DNA of 64,000 nucleotides, taken from the NCBI RefSeq assembly GCF_003290085.1, contig NZ_QMKJ01000001.1, positions 248,001 through 312,000 of the forward strand, written 5' to 3'. A program made the position numbers and the translations under genes. Position 1 is the first letter of the stretch, and every line of letters starts with the position of its first letter. Positions 17,786-28,774 of the stretch are shown here, piece by piece. This stretch comes from Aliidiomarina sp. B3213 (GTDB taxonomy: Bacteria; Pseudomonadota; Gammaproteobacteria; Enterobacterales; Alteromonadaceae). The notes beneath the pieces are model-generated. The model had not been told where the DNA came from. It saw only the letters and a list, made by a program, of their open reading frames with translations, and searched no databases.

Positions 17786-17833
17786 ATGAGCCTAAAGAAT
17801 TGGCATAACATACATCATGACATCGCCAATTGA
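17786..17833 (+). CDS. Possible 15-residue leader peptide overlapping the EAL gene start
   Basis: An ATG at 17786, preceded by a good AAGGA site at 17773-17777, opens a 15-codon frame (MSLKNWHNIHHDIAN) that ends at 17833. It overlaps the start of the GAF-GGDEF-EAL gene by 17 bases in another frame. The downstream ATG at 17817 has no clear ribosome-binding site of its own, so translation of the short frame could deliver ribosomes to it. Alternatively, a sequence error or frameshift could have detached the true N-terminus. Confidence 0.3.
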   Translation: MSLKNWHNIHHDIAN

Positions 17834-19595
17834 CTCAAAAGAGGTTTTTAGAGAACTCGCAGATGTAATGGCAAGCAGTGGCTCTAAAAACTTTTATCAA
17901 AAGCTTGTTCAGAAACTTGAGCAATTGCTTCAGGTTGACCATGTATTGCTTGCTTCTGTTTCGTCAGACGGAACAGAAGCAAGCACTATGGCGGTAACCT
18001 CTCACGGTAGAATAATCAACAACTTCACTTTTCCTCTGCAAGGCACTCCATGCTTTGAATTGCGCTCCGACGAGCCGGCGTTATGTAATGGCGGTGTTCG
18101 GCAGAAGTACCCCCATGACGAAATGTTAATGGCACTGAATGCTGAGAGTTTTCTAGGTATGGCGATTCTGGACAATGAAGGAAATCGTTTGGGCGTGTTG
18201 TCGTTACTGCAAAACTCGGAAATGACCTGGCCCGACCTAGGCCGAGAAGTGCTTCGCATTGCTGTGGCGCAGATTAGCGCAGAAATGGTTCGCTACCGCA
18301 ACGAGCAAAGAATTCAGCAGTTGGCTTATGTAGACCCTTTAACTAAGTTACCGAATCGAACCGCATTTCATGAATTCTTAAATGACACTTTGTTTAAGGC
18401 GAGAAGTAAAGACGAACAAGTAGGCTTGCTCGTTACCGATATACGTAGGTTTAAAGAAATAAACGATACCCATGGACATAGAGCAGGGGACAAGCTTCTA
18501 TCAGCGGTTTCAATGCGACTGCAAAGCCTCATGGGAGAAAAAGTTTTTCTTTCACGACTGGCGAGTGATGAGTTTGCGATTGTTTTAACGCAAAGTTCAA
18601 TAGACGAAGTTGAGGATGCGATTAAACGCGTTAAAACAAGTTTCTCTGACCCTTTTGCGGTAGGGGCAAGACGCTTTTCTGTGGAAACTAATATAGGCGC
18701 GGCATTATTTCCAAACGATAGCTTTGGCGCAAGTGAGTTGCTTCAACATGCTAGTATTGCGTTAGATGAAGCTAAATTGCTGAGCATAGAACACTGTATA
18801 TACAACGTTGAAATGGCGGAGAAAATTAAAAGAAAACAAAATCTTTTAAATAAACTCTCCGAAGCTATTCGTACAAACAAACTAGAGCTCTATTTCCAAC
18901 CGCAATTTTGTTTAAAAACAGGAAAGGTAAAAGGGGCGGAAGCGCTTTGTCGCTGGTTCGACGATGAATTAGGGCACGTAAGCCCAGTAGAGTTTATTCC
19001 TTTAGCGGAAGAAAGAGGCCTTATTCGAGAATTGGGTGCTTGGGTTGCGCGAGAAGCTTCAGAGCAAATGATGCGTTGGCAGCAGGAAGTTGGCGATATT
19101 TCTTGGATGCTTTCTATCAATCTTTCTGCTCAGCAATTTAACGATTATCGCATTGTTGAAGAAATGAAAGATTTAACTCAGTGCGCAGGGCACGGAAAAA
19201 TTATGCTCGAGTTAACCGAGTCAGTCATGATGCGCGACCCTGAGCAAGCGGTACAAACTTCTAAAAAGCTACACGATGCAGGTTTGGCAATGGCTATCGA
19301 TGACTTTGGTACCGGGTACTCTTCGTTAGCCTACTTACAAAAGTTACAACTGCATGAAGTGAAAATCGACCGTTCGTTTGTGCGCGACATTGATAGCAAT
19401 GAGCAGAATCATTCTATTGTGGTCGCTATTATTGCGATGGCGAAAGGCCTTGGGCTATGGACTGTCGCTGAAGGCGTTGAAACCAATGAAGAAGCTGACA
19501 CTCTGAAAAAGCTAGGCTGTGATTACGTTCAAGGGTATTATTTTGGTAAGCCTGTAGATGCTGATAGCTTTTTCAAACTTTGGTTAAAAAGCTAA
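17817..19595 (+). CDS. GAF-GGDEF-EAL protein, probable c-di-GMP phosphodiesterase
   Basis: A 592-residue cytoplasmic protein. An N-terminal GAF-like domain (residues about 10-160) is followed by a GGDEF domain whose signature is degenerate (LASDEFAIV in place of GGDEF), so it is unlikely to make c-di-GMP and may bind GTP instead. The EAL domain (about 345-590) keeps the signature EALCRW, the DDFGTGYSSL loop, the KIDRSFV lysine and EGVET, so hydrolysis of c-di-GMP is expected. It follows the propeller diguanylate cyclase on the same strand, giving an opposing pair. Its ATG lacks a clear ribosome-binding site and is overlapped by a small upstream frame. Confidence 0.9.
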   Translation: MTSPIDSKEVFRELADVMASSGSKNFYQKLVQKLEQLLQVDHVLLASVSSDGTEASTMAVTSHGRIINNFTFPLQGTPCFELRSDEPALCNGGVRQKYPHDEMLMALNAESFLGMAILDNEGNRLGVLSLLQNSEMTWPDLGREVLRIAVAQISAEMVRYRNEQRIQQLAYVDPLTKLPNRTAFHEFLNDTLFKARSKDEQVGLLVTDIRRFKEINDTHGHRAGDKLLSAVSMRLQSLMGEKVFLSRLASDEFAIVLTQSSIDEVEDAIKRVKTSFSDPFAVGARRFSVETNIGAALFPNDSFGASELLQHASIALDEAKLLSIEHCIYNVEMAEKIKRKQNLLNKLSEAIRTNKLELYFQPQFCLKTGKVKGAEALCRWFDDELGHVSPVEFIPLAEERGLIRELGAWVAREASEQMMRWQQEVGDISWMLSINLSAQQFNDYRIVEEMKDLTQCAGHGKIMLELTESVMMRDPEQAVQTSKKLHDAGLAMAIDDFGTGYSSLAYLQKLQLHEVKIDRSFVRDIDSNEQNHSIVVAIIAMAKGLGLWTVAEGVETNEEADTLKKLGCDYVQGYYFGKPVDADSFFKLWLKS

Positions 19596-19642
19596 CGCCG
19601 GTTTGGTTGTCTCGATAAATAAAAGATTAAAGAGAGATTATT

Positions 19643-19780
19643 ATGAGCTTAGGTCCGGTTATTTTTCTCGTGGCACTTCCTGTTGCCTTTATTGCACTTC
19701 TCGCATTTTGGTTGATTCATGGTATTCGTAAAGCAGAAGCTAAGCGTAATGCCGAGCATAATTCCAAGAAAGACAGTTGA
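19643..19780 (+). CDS. Small single-helix membrane protein
   Basis: A 45-residue protein (ATG at 19643, stop 19778-19780) with one membrane helix covering residues about 5-27 (VIFLVALPVAFIALLAFWLI) and a basic, polar C-terminal tail rich in Lys, Arg, Asn and Glu. The ribosome-binding site AGAGAG lies at 19631-19636. It sits between the EAL gene and the DUF3667 gene on the same strand, 47 bases after the first and 13 before the second. I do not recognise a family. Composition and spacing favour a real gene. Confidence 0.6.
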   Translation: MSLGPVIFLVALPVAFIALLAFWLIHGIRKAEAKRNAEHNSKKDS

Positions 19781-19793
19781 GGCTTAATTCGCC

Positions 19794-20735
19794 ATGCCTC
19801 AATGCAAAAACTGTAATGCGGAACTTAAAGGACAATTTTGTTACCAGTGTGGGCAAGACACAGGCTCTCCTATTCGCAACGTATTTGGTATTGTCGGGGA
19901 ATATTTAGGCGAAACAGGAAATTTCGACGGTCGCTTCTGGCGAACCATGATTCCGTTATTTATTCGCCCAGGCTTTCTTAGCAATGAGTACGTAGTTGAC
20001 CGTCGGGCTCCCTATGTTCCACCACTCCGACTCTACATTTTTATCTCGATTTTTGCGTTTATCGTATTTAATGCTTTCGTTGAGCGCGTAAATTTCGAAG
20101 TGAATGGAAATCCTCAAGATATTCGTGCTGAGCTTGAGCAGCAAGGTGTGTCAGACGAAGAGGTGTTGCAACAGTTAGATGAGCTTGATGAACAACAAGA
20201 GAACATGCAATCGCTTCCAGAACTCATTAACAACCTTGAGCTTCCCTTTTTAAAAGAGGTTGACCAGCAAGCATTTGAAGCCAGAATGGCTCGTTACGCG
20301 GACGACCCAAGACTGCTAGTCCATAAGTTTCTGTCGGTTGCACCGCAGCTCATGTTTATTGCATTACCCCTATTTGCCGCCGTATTTAAATTGATGTATT
20401 GGCGAAGTAACCGTTATTTTATGGAGCACTTAGTTCTTGCGCTGCATACACACGCCATAGTGTTGCTTTTAATCAGCTTAATCATTGTGTTTTCGATGAT
20501 GCAAAGCAGTATGGAAGCCAGTTGGGGTGAAGGTGTATGGCTATATCCGCTGAGTTGGATGATTGGCCTTGTATGGCTTTGGATACCTATTTATGTGCTG
20601 ATGGCGCAAAAAACGTTTTATCGACAGGGTTGGGTGAAAACAATAACCAAATTTTTTATCAGCAGCCTAGTGTGGTGGTGCATTATGTCGACCTTGGTGC
20701 TTGTTGCTATATTAAGAAGTGTGCTGTTTGATTAA
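19794..20735 (+). CDS. Zinc-ribbon DUF3667 membrane protein
   Basis: A 313-residue protein. It opens with a zinc ribbon (Cys4, Cys7, Cys16, Cys19) and the DUF3667-type motif NFDGRFWRTMIPLFIRPGFLSNEYVVDRRAPYVPPLRLYIF. There are four to five membrane helices: about residues 80-97, 180-200, 215-237, 247-265 and 287-307. A loop of about 80 charged residues lies between the first two helices. The function of DUF3667 proteins is unknown. It begins 13 bases after the small membrane protein gene, after a GAGG site, and is followed 15 bases later by the beta-CASP nuclease gene. Confidence 0.8.
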   Translation: MPQCKNCNAELKGQFCYQCGQDTGSPIRNVFGIVGEYLGETGNFDGRFWRTMIPLFIRPGFLSNEYVVDRRAPYVPPLRLYIFISIFAFIVFNAFVERVNFEVNGNPQDIRAELEQQGVSDEEVLQQLDELDEQQENMQSLPELINNLELPFLKEVDQQAFEARMARYADDPRLLVHKFLSVAPQLMFIALPLFAAVFKLMYWRSNRYFMEHLVLALHTHAIVLLLISLIIVFSMMQSSMEASWGEGVWLYPLSWMIGLVWLWIPIYVLMAQKTFYRQGWVKTITKFFISSLVWWCIMSTLVLVAILRSVLFD

Positions 20736-20750
20736 ACATAAGGTTTAGTT

Positions 20751-22106
20751 ATGCGAATTGTATTTCTAGGCGGTGCGGAAACGGTAACAGGTTCTAAATA
20801 TTTACTTGAAACAGAATCTACGCGGGTACTCGTTGATTGTGGCATGTTTCAAGGATATAAGTGGCTAAGAAAACGTAATTGGCAACCTTTACCTTTAGGT
20901 ATCGAAAACGTTGATGCGATTGTGCTTACCCACGCACACTTAGACCATTCAGGGTTTATACCTGTACTCTACAAACATGGCTTTCGTGGACGTGTATTTA
21001 CGCACCCTGCAACAGCCGCGTTGTGCGGAGTGCTGTGGCCCGACTCAGGGAAAATCCAAGAAGAAGACGCCAAGTTTTATAAAAAGCATCGCTTAAGTAA
21101 GCACGAGAATCCGGAACCGCTCTATGACGCCGCGACAGCAAAGCAGGCGCTTAAACTCCTTGAGCCCGTCGATTTTAAAGAGCAATTTCAAGTAGGGGAT
21201 ATCCATTTCACCTTATCGCCGGTAGGACATATTTTAGGTGCTGCGAGCATTGTGGCAGAGCATGGTGGAAAGAAAATTGGTTTCTCTGGCGACGTGGGTC
21301 GATTTGATGACATTATGATGTACCCCCCAGAACCACTTCCTGAATTAGACACTTTGTTATTAGAGTCGACGTACGGTGACCGTTTGCATGATAAGAATGA
21401 CCCTTTTGAAGTACTTGAGGAAGTTGTAAAAAGCACAATGCAACGTGGTGGTGTGCTGCTTATCCCTAGCTTTGCAGTAGGCAGGGCACAAGTATTGCAG
21501 CATATGTTAGTGTCACTGATGGAAGAGGGCCGCATACCCCGGGTTCCGGTGTATCTAGACAGTCCAATGGCTATTGATGTTTCGGGTATTTATCACCAAT
21601 TCCATCAACACCACAAGCTGTCATCTTCTGATTGTTCACGGGCGAGTCAGTTTGTGCAATACACGCACTCAGTGAAAGAGTCTCAGAGCATTGCGGAGCA
21701 ACAAGGACCGCATATTATTATTGCTGGCAGTGGTATGGCGACCGGAGGGCGAATTCTCCATCACTTCAAACATTGGTTAGCGGACCACCGGTGTACCGTA
21801 TTGTTTTCTGGGCACCAAGCTGGCGGTACTCGAGGCGCAAAAATGCTACAGGGCATGGACAGTATTAAAGTTCATGGCGAATGGGTACCCATGAAGGCGG
21901 AAGTTAGAGAGCTTGGCGGATTGTCTGGGCATGCAGATTATCAAGAGTTATTGCGCTTTTTAAAACAGTCGCAGTTTCCGAAGAGCTGTAAAATTCAGTT
22001 AGTTCATGGGGAGGCGGATACGTTAGAAACATTTCGCGACTTTTTAAGCCAAGAAACTCAATATGACGTGGATATTCCGGGATATATGAGTATTTTGCAT
22101 TTGTAA
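20751..22106 (+). CDS. MBL-fold beta-CASP ribonuclease-like protein
   Basis: A 451-residue metallo-beta-lactamase/beta-CASP protein of the YSH1/CPSF-like class. The dizinc motif HAHLDHSG (about residue 62), a second His in SPVGHILGA, Asp in FSGDVGR and late beta-CASP motifs (IIAGSGMATGGRILHH, FSGHQAGGTRGA, LSGHADY) are present, all consistent with an RNA-specific endo- or exonuclease. Bacterial relatives are usually annotated as RNA exonucleases of unknown substrate. The ATG follows an AAGGT site, and the gene lies 15 bases after the DUF3667 gene, so they are probably co-transcribed. Confidence 0.92.
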   Translation: MRIVFLGGAETVTGSKYLLETESTRVLVDCGMFQGYKWLRKRNWQPLPLGIENVDAIVLTHAHLDHSGFIPVLYKHGFRGRVFTHPATAALCGVLWPDSGKIQEEDAKFYKKHRLSKHENPEPLYDAATAKQALKLLEPVDFKEQFQVGDIHFTLSPVGHILGAASIVAEHGGKKIGFSGDVGRFDDIMMYPPEPLPELDTLLLESTYGDRLHDKNDPFEVLEEVVKSTMQRGGVLLIPSFAVGRAQVLQHMLVSLMEEGRIPRVPVYLDSPMAIDVSGIYHQFHQHHKLSSSDCSRASQFVQYTHSVKESQSIAEQQGPHIIIAGSGMATGGRILHHFKHWLADHRCTVLFSGHQAGGTRGAKMLQGMDSIKVHGEWVPMKAEVRELGGLSGHADYQELLRFLKQSQFPKSCKIQLVHGEADTLETFRDFLSQETQYDVDIPGYMSILHL

Positions 22107-22155
22107 CGATTCGTTATTACTCGGATAAACATTTTCCAAATTAAAGACATTTAGT

Positions 22156-23829
22156 ATGAAAAAGCAGTATTCCCATGCGTCGACGCATGAAGTGGTTAAT
22201 CAGCCTCCTTATTTAGAACATTACAATTCATTTCTTGCCGATACGGCGCTACAAGAGAGTATTAACCTTGGTGACGCCAATTGGGCATTCGACGACATTG
22301 CTCGTTTCGGCTTAGAGTCTGCGAGTGCCGAGCGCATTGCATTGGGTTTTGATGCTAATCATTACAAGCCGGAATTGAGAACCCACGATCGCTATGGCCA
22401 TCGTATCGATCATATTGATTTTCATCCTGCGTATCATGAGCTTATGGAAATCGCGATATCTGAAGGGCTGCATGCCAGCCCCTGGCGCGAACCTAAACAG
22501 GGTGCTCATGTAGCGCGTGCTGCCAAGTATTACTTGCACACGCAAGTGGAAGCCGCACATGGTTGCCCCATTACCATGACATTTGCCGCAATTCCGGCAT
22601 TACGCCACCAACCGGAACTGCTCGACCGTTTCGGTAAGAAAATAATGGCGAGCGAGTACGATCCAAGCAACAAGCCGGATAATCAGAAAAAAGGCTTAAC
22701 GGTTGGTATGGCTATGACCGAGAAGCAAGGTGGTTCAGATGTTCGTGCTAATACAACACGAGCTTATCCCCTAGGCCAAAGTGGCCCGGGTCAGGCTTAT
22801 GAGTTGGTGGGTCATAAATGGTTTGTTTCAGCGCCAATGTGTGACTTGTTCCTCGTGCTCGCGCAAACTGAATCTGGTGTTTCATGTTTCTTAGTGCCAC
22901 GTTGGACTCCTGAGGGTGAAAAGAACCCGTTACAGATACAGCAACTGAAGGCTAAGTCTGGCAACGTCGCTAACGCATCATCCGAAGCAGAATTGCGTGG
23001 TGCGTTAGGTTGGATGGTCGGTGAAGAGGGCCGAGGAGTTCGCACAATTATTGAGATGGTGGCGACAACCCGTTACGACTGCATGATAGGTTCTTCGGCA
23101 GGTATGCGCCAAGCTGTGGTGCAAGCAGTTCACCATTGCCGGTATAGAAGTGCCTTCGGGGATAAACTCTCGCAACAGCCATTGATGCAAAACCTGCTCG
23201 CCGATTTAGCCATTGAAAGTGAAGCTGCGTTGCAACTGACTATGAGAATGTCCCGTGCTTTTGACCAAGCTGACAATGAGCGCGAGAAGCTTTTAGCAAG
23301 GGTCGCAACACCAGTGGGCAAGTATTGGATATGTAAACGTACCCCTAACCATGCCTATGAAGCTATGGAAGTTATCGGCGGTATGGGCGTTATGGACACT
23401 CATATTACCTCGCGGTTGTACCGAGAAGCCCCAATTAATGCGATTTGGGAGGGGAGTGGCAATGTACAGTGCTTGGACATTCTGAGGGTGATGCAAAAAT
23501 CTCCAGATGCGGTTCAGATCTTCTTAGAGGAAGTGGCGCTAGCGCGAGGTGAAAATCATCTATTCGACGCTCACCTAAAGGCGCTACATGCCCAATTAAA
23601 GCAGCTTATGAGTGCGAATCCGGTGGAAGTGCAATTACAAGCTAGAAGATTAGCTGATGATATGGCCGTGGCGTTACAAGCTAGCCTGCTGCTGCGGTAC
23701 TCCAGTGCGGAGATATCTTATGGATATTGCGCTTCAAGATTGGGTCAAAGGGCAGGTCATAATTATGGCTGCCTGCCTTCTGATGTTCAGTTCCAAGCTA
23801 TTTTAGAACGTTCCTTTACTCACTCTTGA
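22156..23829 (+). CDS. AidB-like acyl-CoA dehydrogenase
   Basis: A 557-residue flavoprotein of the AidB branch of acyl-CoA dehydrogenases (E. coli AidB is 541 residues). The AidB-like opening ([12 protein letters not shown]), the FAD and substrate motifs [15 protein letters not shown], and the C-terminal [30 protein letters not shown] with its conserved Arg-Glu-Ala-Pro stretch are visible. In E. coli, AidB is induced by alkylating agents and binds DNA and FAD, with debated activity; members elsewhere may act on branched acyl-CoAs. It overlaps the convergent chemoreceptor gene by 14 bases. The ribosome-binding site is weak (AAAGA). Confidence 0.9.
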   Translation: MKKQYSHASTHEVVNQPPYLEHYNSFLADTALQESINLGDANWAFDDIARFGLESASAERIALGFDANHYKPELRTHDRYGHRIDHIDFHPAYHELMEIAISEGLHASPWREPKQGAHVARAAKYYLHTQVEAAHGCPITMTFAAIPALRHQPELLDRFGKKIMASEYDPSNKPDNQKKGLTVGMAMTEKQGGSDVRANTTRAYPLGQSGPGQAYELVGHKWFVSAPMCDLFLVLAQTESGVSCFLVPRWTPEGEKNPLQIQQLKAKSGNVANASSEAELRGALGWMVGEEGRGVRTIIEMVATTRYDCMIGSSAGMRQAVVQAVHHCRYRSAFGDKLSQQPLMQNLLADLAIESEAALQLTMRMSRAFDQADNEREKLLARVATPVGKYWICKRTPNHAYEAMEVIGGMGVMDTHITSRLYREAPINAIWEGSGNVQCLDILRVMQKSPDAVQIFLEEVALARGENHLFDAHLKALHAQLKQLMSANPVEVQLQARRLADDMAVALQASLLLRYSSAEISYGYCASRLGQRAGHNYGCLPSDVQFQAILERSFTHS

Positions 23830-25939
23830 GAGCATTGAGTTGAACGTCCATGCGATCAGTTGCCGTGTCTAATGCGGTGCTGATTGTCATAATATGCTGA
23901 GCAAGCTTGTCTAGCTCTTGAGTCGCATCGTTAATGGCACTGATATTTTTGGTGATCTCTTCACTGACTTGATTTTGCTGCTCTGCCGCAGACGCCACTT
24001 GGAAGGCGTTATCGTTGATTCCTTGAACCTGTACGGTGGCTGAATTGAGCCTGTCCGAAGCCTTTTCTGCTTCACTCAGGGTAACGGCAACACGTTCTCC
24101 ACTAGCGGTAATGAGTTTTAGCGTGGAACCTACTTGTCCCTGCAAAGACTCAATTAATGTATTGATTTCTTCAGTTGATGTGCGGGTACGTTGTGCTAAG
24201 GACCGCACTTCATCAGCTACAACGGCAAAGCCGCGACCTTGTTCTCCAGCTCTCGCAGCTTCTATTGCAGCATTCAATGCCAATAGGTTCGTTTGTTCTG
24301 AAATCGCGTCTATGGTTTGTGTAATAGAGGTAATTTGGTCAGTGCGTTGGGCTACTTCAGCAAATTCTTGATGTGCGCGTTCAAAGTCCTCGGCTACTCC
24401 TCTAAATTCACTCACGGTGTGATTTACAAGATCATTTGCTTCCTTCAATGAGCCTGTACTTTGCTCCGCACCTGCTGCCGTGTCGCTCGCCAGTGACGCA
24501 ACTTGATCTGCTGTCGAGCTCATTTCTGTCATTGCGGTAGCAACTTGTTGTACTTGGTGACTTTGATTTTCTGTGGCTCGGGAGGCGTCATGGGAAGCGG
24601 CAATCATTTGTTGGCTTTCATGTCGTAATTTGCCAGAGACGTCTTTAAGTGTATTGACCATCTCTTTCAATTTGCTAGTGAAGGCGTTAAAACCACTAGC
24701 TACATCGTTTAATTCTTGATGAGTAGAATGATCGAGCTGGCGTGTAAGGTCTCCCTCTGATCCCGACAGTTCAGTCATTATTTCTGCGAGGCGAACCAAT
24801 GGATTAGTAGACGCTCGAACCCAGAAAAACACTAAAGCAACAAAGGCAGCCATTAGTACTACAGCAATGGCTAATAACGTTGCTGCTGTTGCGTTACTTT
24901 CGCTTTCCAAGGTTTCCGCTAACTCTGCTAAAGGTGCGAGAGCAACAGATTCAGGTATGGCAACCACTATCCACCAAGAAGTTCCAGACGCCTCAATATT
25001 GATAGACTGACTTACTACGAAATTGCCATTAATTCTCTGTAAACCAACGTCCGCGTTGAGCATGCGGCTATAATCCCCGTTTACGCTGTCTAACGATTGA
25101 CCCAATGAGTCTGGGTGTTGATTTGAAGCCAGTAAGAATCCATTTTCAGAGACTAAATACAAGTCACCACGACCCCGATAAAAGTCTTGTGATTGGTTTA
25201 CCAAACGCTGTTGTAAAACAGGTAAGTTGATATCGGCACCGGCAATTCCTCGAAACTGATTGTTAATGACAACGGGGGTTACGATTGAGGTTAATAAAAC
25301 TTCTTCGCCTGGTGTAATTTCATATAGGTAGGGCTCAATTAGACATGGTTGCTTACTTTCTAAGCTACAAAGGTACCACTCTGCCTCACGAAAGCCTTGC
25401 TCTGTTAATCCTGTTAAATACTTTTCGCTATTGTCTTCAGTTTGCACAAAATAGGCTTCGCGGTCGCCGTCGGCAACCCAGTATATATCTAGTGTACCCT
25501 CATCTGAGCTATGCTCGAATTGCAGACCGAAATTTTGATCATTGCCGTCGTAACCGTTCCTTTCATATTGAGTATAAATCGAACTGAGTTGCGGATTTGC
25601 GTAAAGAATATCTCGCGCGATGAACTGAAGCTCTTCACGTTCAAAGGGATCTCGACCAGAACTATTTCCTACTGCGCTTTCCTTGGCTATCGATGCCAAA
25701 GTAGCAGTTACAGCGAATCCATGATTAATAAGCGTCGCAGTGTCTAACGCGAAATTAGCTGCAGTGTCCGAGAGTGAGGAGGAAACCATCTCTTCAAGAG
25801 GGGGAGTAACTTGTTCTACGGCTGCTTGTCCACTTTTAGACATAGCCCACCAGCTGTATAAAGTAAGCGAACCCATGCTGAATAGGAGTATTAAAGCTGC
25901 CCCGAGGGTGAGTTTAAAACGGAGAGTGTTTGTTTGCAT
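23816..25939 (-). CDS. dCache methyl-accepting chemotaxis protein
   Basis: A 707-residue transmembrane chemoreceptor. Membrane helix 1 (residues about 8-30) leads into a periplasmic double-Cache sensor (about 35-365). Then come membrane helix 2 (about 370-392), a HAMP linker ([12 protein letters not shown] onward) and the cytoplasmic signalling domain, whose hairpin tip [36 protein letters not shown] is intact. dCache receptors typically bind amino acids or other small metabolites directly; the ligand here is unknown. I start at the ATG at 25939, five bases after AGGAG, rather than an upstream frame start at 25963. It stands alone on the minus strand. Confidence 0.93.
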   Translation of the reverse strand: MQTNTLRFKLTLGAALILLFSMGSLTLYSWWAMSKSGQAAVEQVTPPLEEMVSSSLSDTAANFALDTATLINHGFAVTATLASIAKESAVGNSSGRDPFEREELQFIARDILYANPQLSSIYTQYERNGYDGNDQNFGLQFEHSSDEGTLDIYWVADGDREAYFVQTEDNSEKYLTGLTEQGFREAEWYLCSLESKQPCLIEPYLYEITPGEEVLLTSIVTPVVINNQFRGIAGADINLPVLQQRLVNQSQDFYRGRGDLYLVSENGFLLASNQHPDSLGQSLDSVNGDYSRMLNADVGLQRINGNFVVSQSINIEASGTSWWIVVAIPESVALAPLAELAETLESESNATAATLLAIAVVLMAAFVALVFFWVRASTNPLVRLAEIMTELSGSEGDLTRQLDHSTHQELNDVASGFNAFTSKLKEMVNTLKDVSGKLRHESQQMIAASHDASRATENQSHQVQQVATAMTEMSSTADQVASLASDTAAGAEQSTGSLKEANDLVNHTVSEFRGVAEDFERAHQEFAEVAQRTDQITSITQTIDAISEQTNLLALNAAIEAARAGEQGRGFAVVADEVRSLAQRTRTSTEEINTLIESLQGQVGSTLKLITASGERVAVTLSEAEKASDRLNSATVQVQGINDNAFQVASAAEQQNQVSEEITKNISAINDATQELDKLAQHIMTISTALDTATDRMDVQLNALKSE

Positions 25940-26069
25940 ATCAACTCCTGAATCAAGCCACATAAAGGACTCGCAAAATACTATTTGTAAACGCTACGGC
26001 TGAAAAATAACCGTTTAAGTATAGAGTAAAGCATTAAATTCTTGTTTGTACGAACTTTTAATCGATATT

Positions 26070-26597
26070 TCAGTACAGTTCGTTCAAATACGCTGAAAAT
26101 GAATTCATTTGCTCTGTTAATACGTTATCGACTAAAGGCGCAAATTCTTGCATATTCGTTGTTGGGTAGCCGTCTGCGATATATGTCACCTTCACCGTTT
26201 GTGTGCGAAACTCAAAAGTAAGTGCTCCGTTTAAACCCATACCTTTTAACGGCCCGAGACCACCCGTAAACATGATTTTATGACTAGGATCGACGAAGCT
26301 AACCATCATGTGTTCAGCTTGCTGATCACCGTTTAATTCGCAAAAACAACCTCCAGCGCGAGCTTCTATGGACAAGTTTTCGGAGTTCCCGAACCACGTG
26401 TGGCTACTCAACCACCACTGGGCAATGTCGTTCACAAAATGGTGATAGGCTACTTCGGGGGTTGTATCAATGGCTTGGTTGATTTCAAGATGAAAGCCGC
26501 TTTCAGAAGAGGATTTAACCTCTGCTACGCTGGGTAATGGCAAGTATAAACCTGTGAGAACAGCTACTATTGCTGTTGTATAAATGAGCTTTTTCAT
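26070..26597 (-). CDS. Exported SRPBCC/START-like protein
   Basis: A 175-residue protein with an N-terminal signal sequence (MKKLIYTTAIVAVLTGLYL...SVA, residues 1-22) and an SRPBCC (AHSA1/START-like) fold. The opening of the domain, HLEINQAIDTTPEVAYHHFVNDIAQWW, and the later GLNGALTFEF and TKVTYIADGYP-like segments support this. Such folds bind hydrophobic ligands. Export to the periplasm is less common for this family. The chosen ATG at 26597 has AGAGGT four bases upstream; another in-frame ATG lies at 26612. It follows the LysR gene by 36 bases in the same direction and may be part of its transcript. Confidence 0.75.
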   Translation of the reverse strand: MKKLIYTTAIVAVLTGLYLPLPSVAEVKSSSESGFHLEINQAIDTTPEVAYHHFVNDIAQWWLSSHTWFGNSENLSIEARAGGCFCELNGDQQAEHMMVSFVDPSHKIMFTGGLGPLKGMGLNGALTFEFRTQTVKVTYIADGYPTTNMQEFAPLVDNVLTEQMNSFSAYLNELY

Positions 26598-26633
26598 AAG
26601 ACCTCTTCTCATCTGCTTAATGAAATTGTTTTA

Positions 26634-27503
26634 TCATAGTTCATCGCTTAAAAAGTCTACTAATTGCCTAACTTTGGCTGAAAGGTGACGGTTTTGTGGG
26701 TAAACCGCCCAGATACCGTCCTCAGCGACGCGGTTTTCCTCTAATAATGGAACAAGCTTTCCACTCTTTATGTGCTGCTCTACGTAATAATCAGGCAACT
26801 GAGCTAACCCCATGCCCTCAAGCGCTGCTTCAACGAGCGCGATACCGCTGTTGCAGCGTATGTTTTGCTTACCTTTCACTTGTATTTGATTGTGTTGTTT
26901 ACTGCTGACACGCCAATATCCCAAGCTACCATGCAAGCAAGAATGTTGCTCCAAGTCTTTTACGCTCAACGGTGTTCCGTACTGTTCTAAATATGCTGGC
27001 GAGCCGACTATGTATTGCTTGCGAGTGGTCAGTTTTTTAGCGATAAGCGACGAGCTTGCAAGCGTGCCTAAGCGTATTGCAAGGTCGTAACCTCCTTGCA
27101 CAAGATCGAGCTGTTCGTTCGTTAAGTTTAAGTCAAGGCTAACTTCTGGGAACTGTCGCATAAACTTGAAAAGTAACGGTGCTATTCTGGTTTCTCCATA
27201 GTACACAGGAGCGGTAATTTTAAGTTGTCCTCTAGGTGTAAGCTGGAACGAAGAAATAGCACGATTGGCCTCTTCAAGACTGTCTACAAGATGGCGGCAG
27301 TGTTGTAAATAAACTTGACCCTCTTCAGTAAAACTTACAGAGCGTGTGGTGCGATATAAAAGCTTGAGATTAAGGCTTTGCTCTAGCTCAGCTATATGTC
27401 GAGAAACTTGCGCAATAGAAACCCCTAAAGCTTTTGCTGCGCGCGTAAATGAACCGTACTCGGATACTGCCACAAGCTCCTCTATACCCGTCCAAGACTT
27501 CAT
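26634..27503 (-). CDS. LysR-family transcriptional regulator
   Basis: A 289-residue LysR regulator with an N-terminal winged helix-turn-helix (residues about 1-60; FTRAAKALGVSIAQVSRHIAELEQSL) and a substrate-binding effector domain (about 90-289). The N-terminus and the RPRGQLKIT-like segment (TPRGQLKITAPVYYGE) resemble the CrgA/DmlR subgroup. It is divergent from adhC across a 140-base region, the usual LysR arrangement, so it is a candidate regulator of formaldehyde detoxification. An SRPBCC gene follows downstream. An AAGGT ribosome-binding site precedes the ATG. Confidence 0.9.
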   Translation of the reverse strand: MKSWTGIEELVAVSEYGSFTRAAKALGVSIAQVSRHIAELEQSLNLKLLYRTTRSVSFTEEGQVYLQHCRHLVDSLEEANRAISSFQLTPRGQLKITAPVYYGETRIAPLLFKFMRQFPEVSLDLNLTNEQLDLVQGGYDLAIRLGTLASSSLIAKKLTTRKQYIVGSPAYLEQYGTPLSVKDLEQHSCLHGSLGYWRVSSKQHNQIQVKGKQNIRCNSGIALVEAALEGMGLAQLPDYYVEQHIKSGKLVPLLEENRVAEDGIWAVYPQNRHLSAKVRQLVDFLSDEL

Positions 27504-27601
27504 AGGTTACCTTTGTCTTTTATTTCAAATATGCAAAAGTGAATTTTAATAACTGGCATTATATTCTAGATGGAAATAATTAAAATAGAGCTACACTAAA
27601 T

Positions 27602-27618
27602 AACCTAGTTGAACCTAG
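27602..27618. promoter_or_regulatory. Direct repeat upstream of adhC
   Basis: AACCTAG occurs twice (27602-27608 and 27612-27618), ten bases apart, one helical turn, in the LysR/adhC divergent region just upstream of the adhC ribosome-binding site. The second copy continues into the palindrome CCTAGG. Placement on one DNA face suggests cooperative protein binding. The protein could be the divergent LysR regulator, but this is unproven. Confidence 0.35.
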
Positions 27619-27625
27619 GGTATGA

Positions 27626-28762
<1,137 letters not shown>

Positions 28763-28774
28763 AACGGATTGTTT

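Noticed and set aside
25964-26040. Sigma-28-like promoter upstream of the dCache chemoreceptor (TAAACGGT and GCCG)
   Set aside because: The spacing is about two bases short and the GCCGTAGC half departs from GCCGATAA; not convincing.
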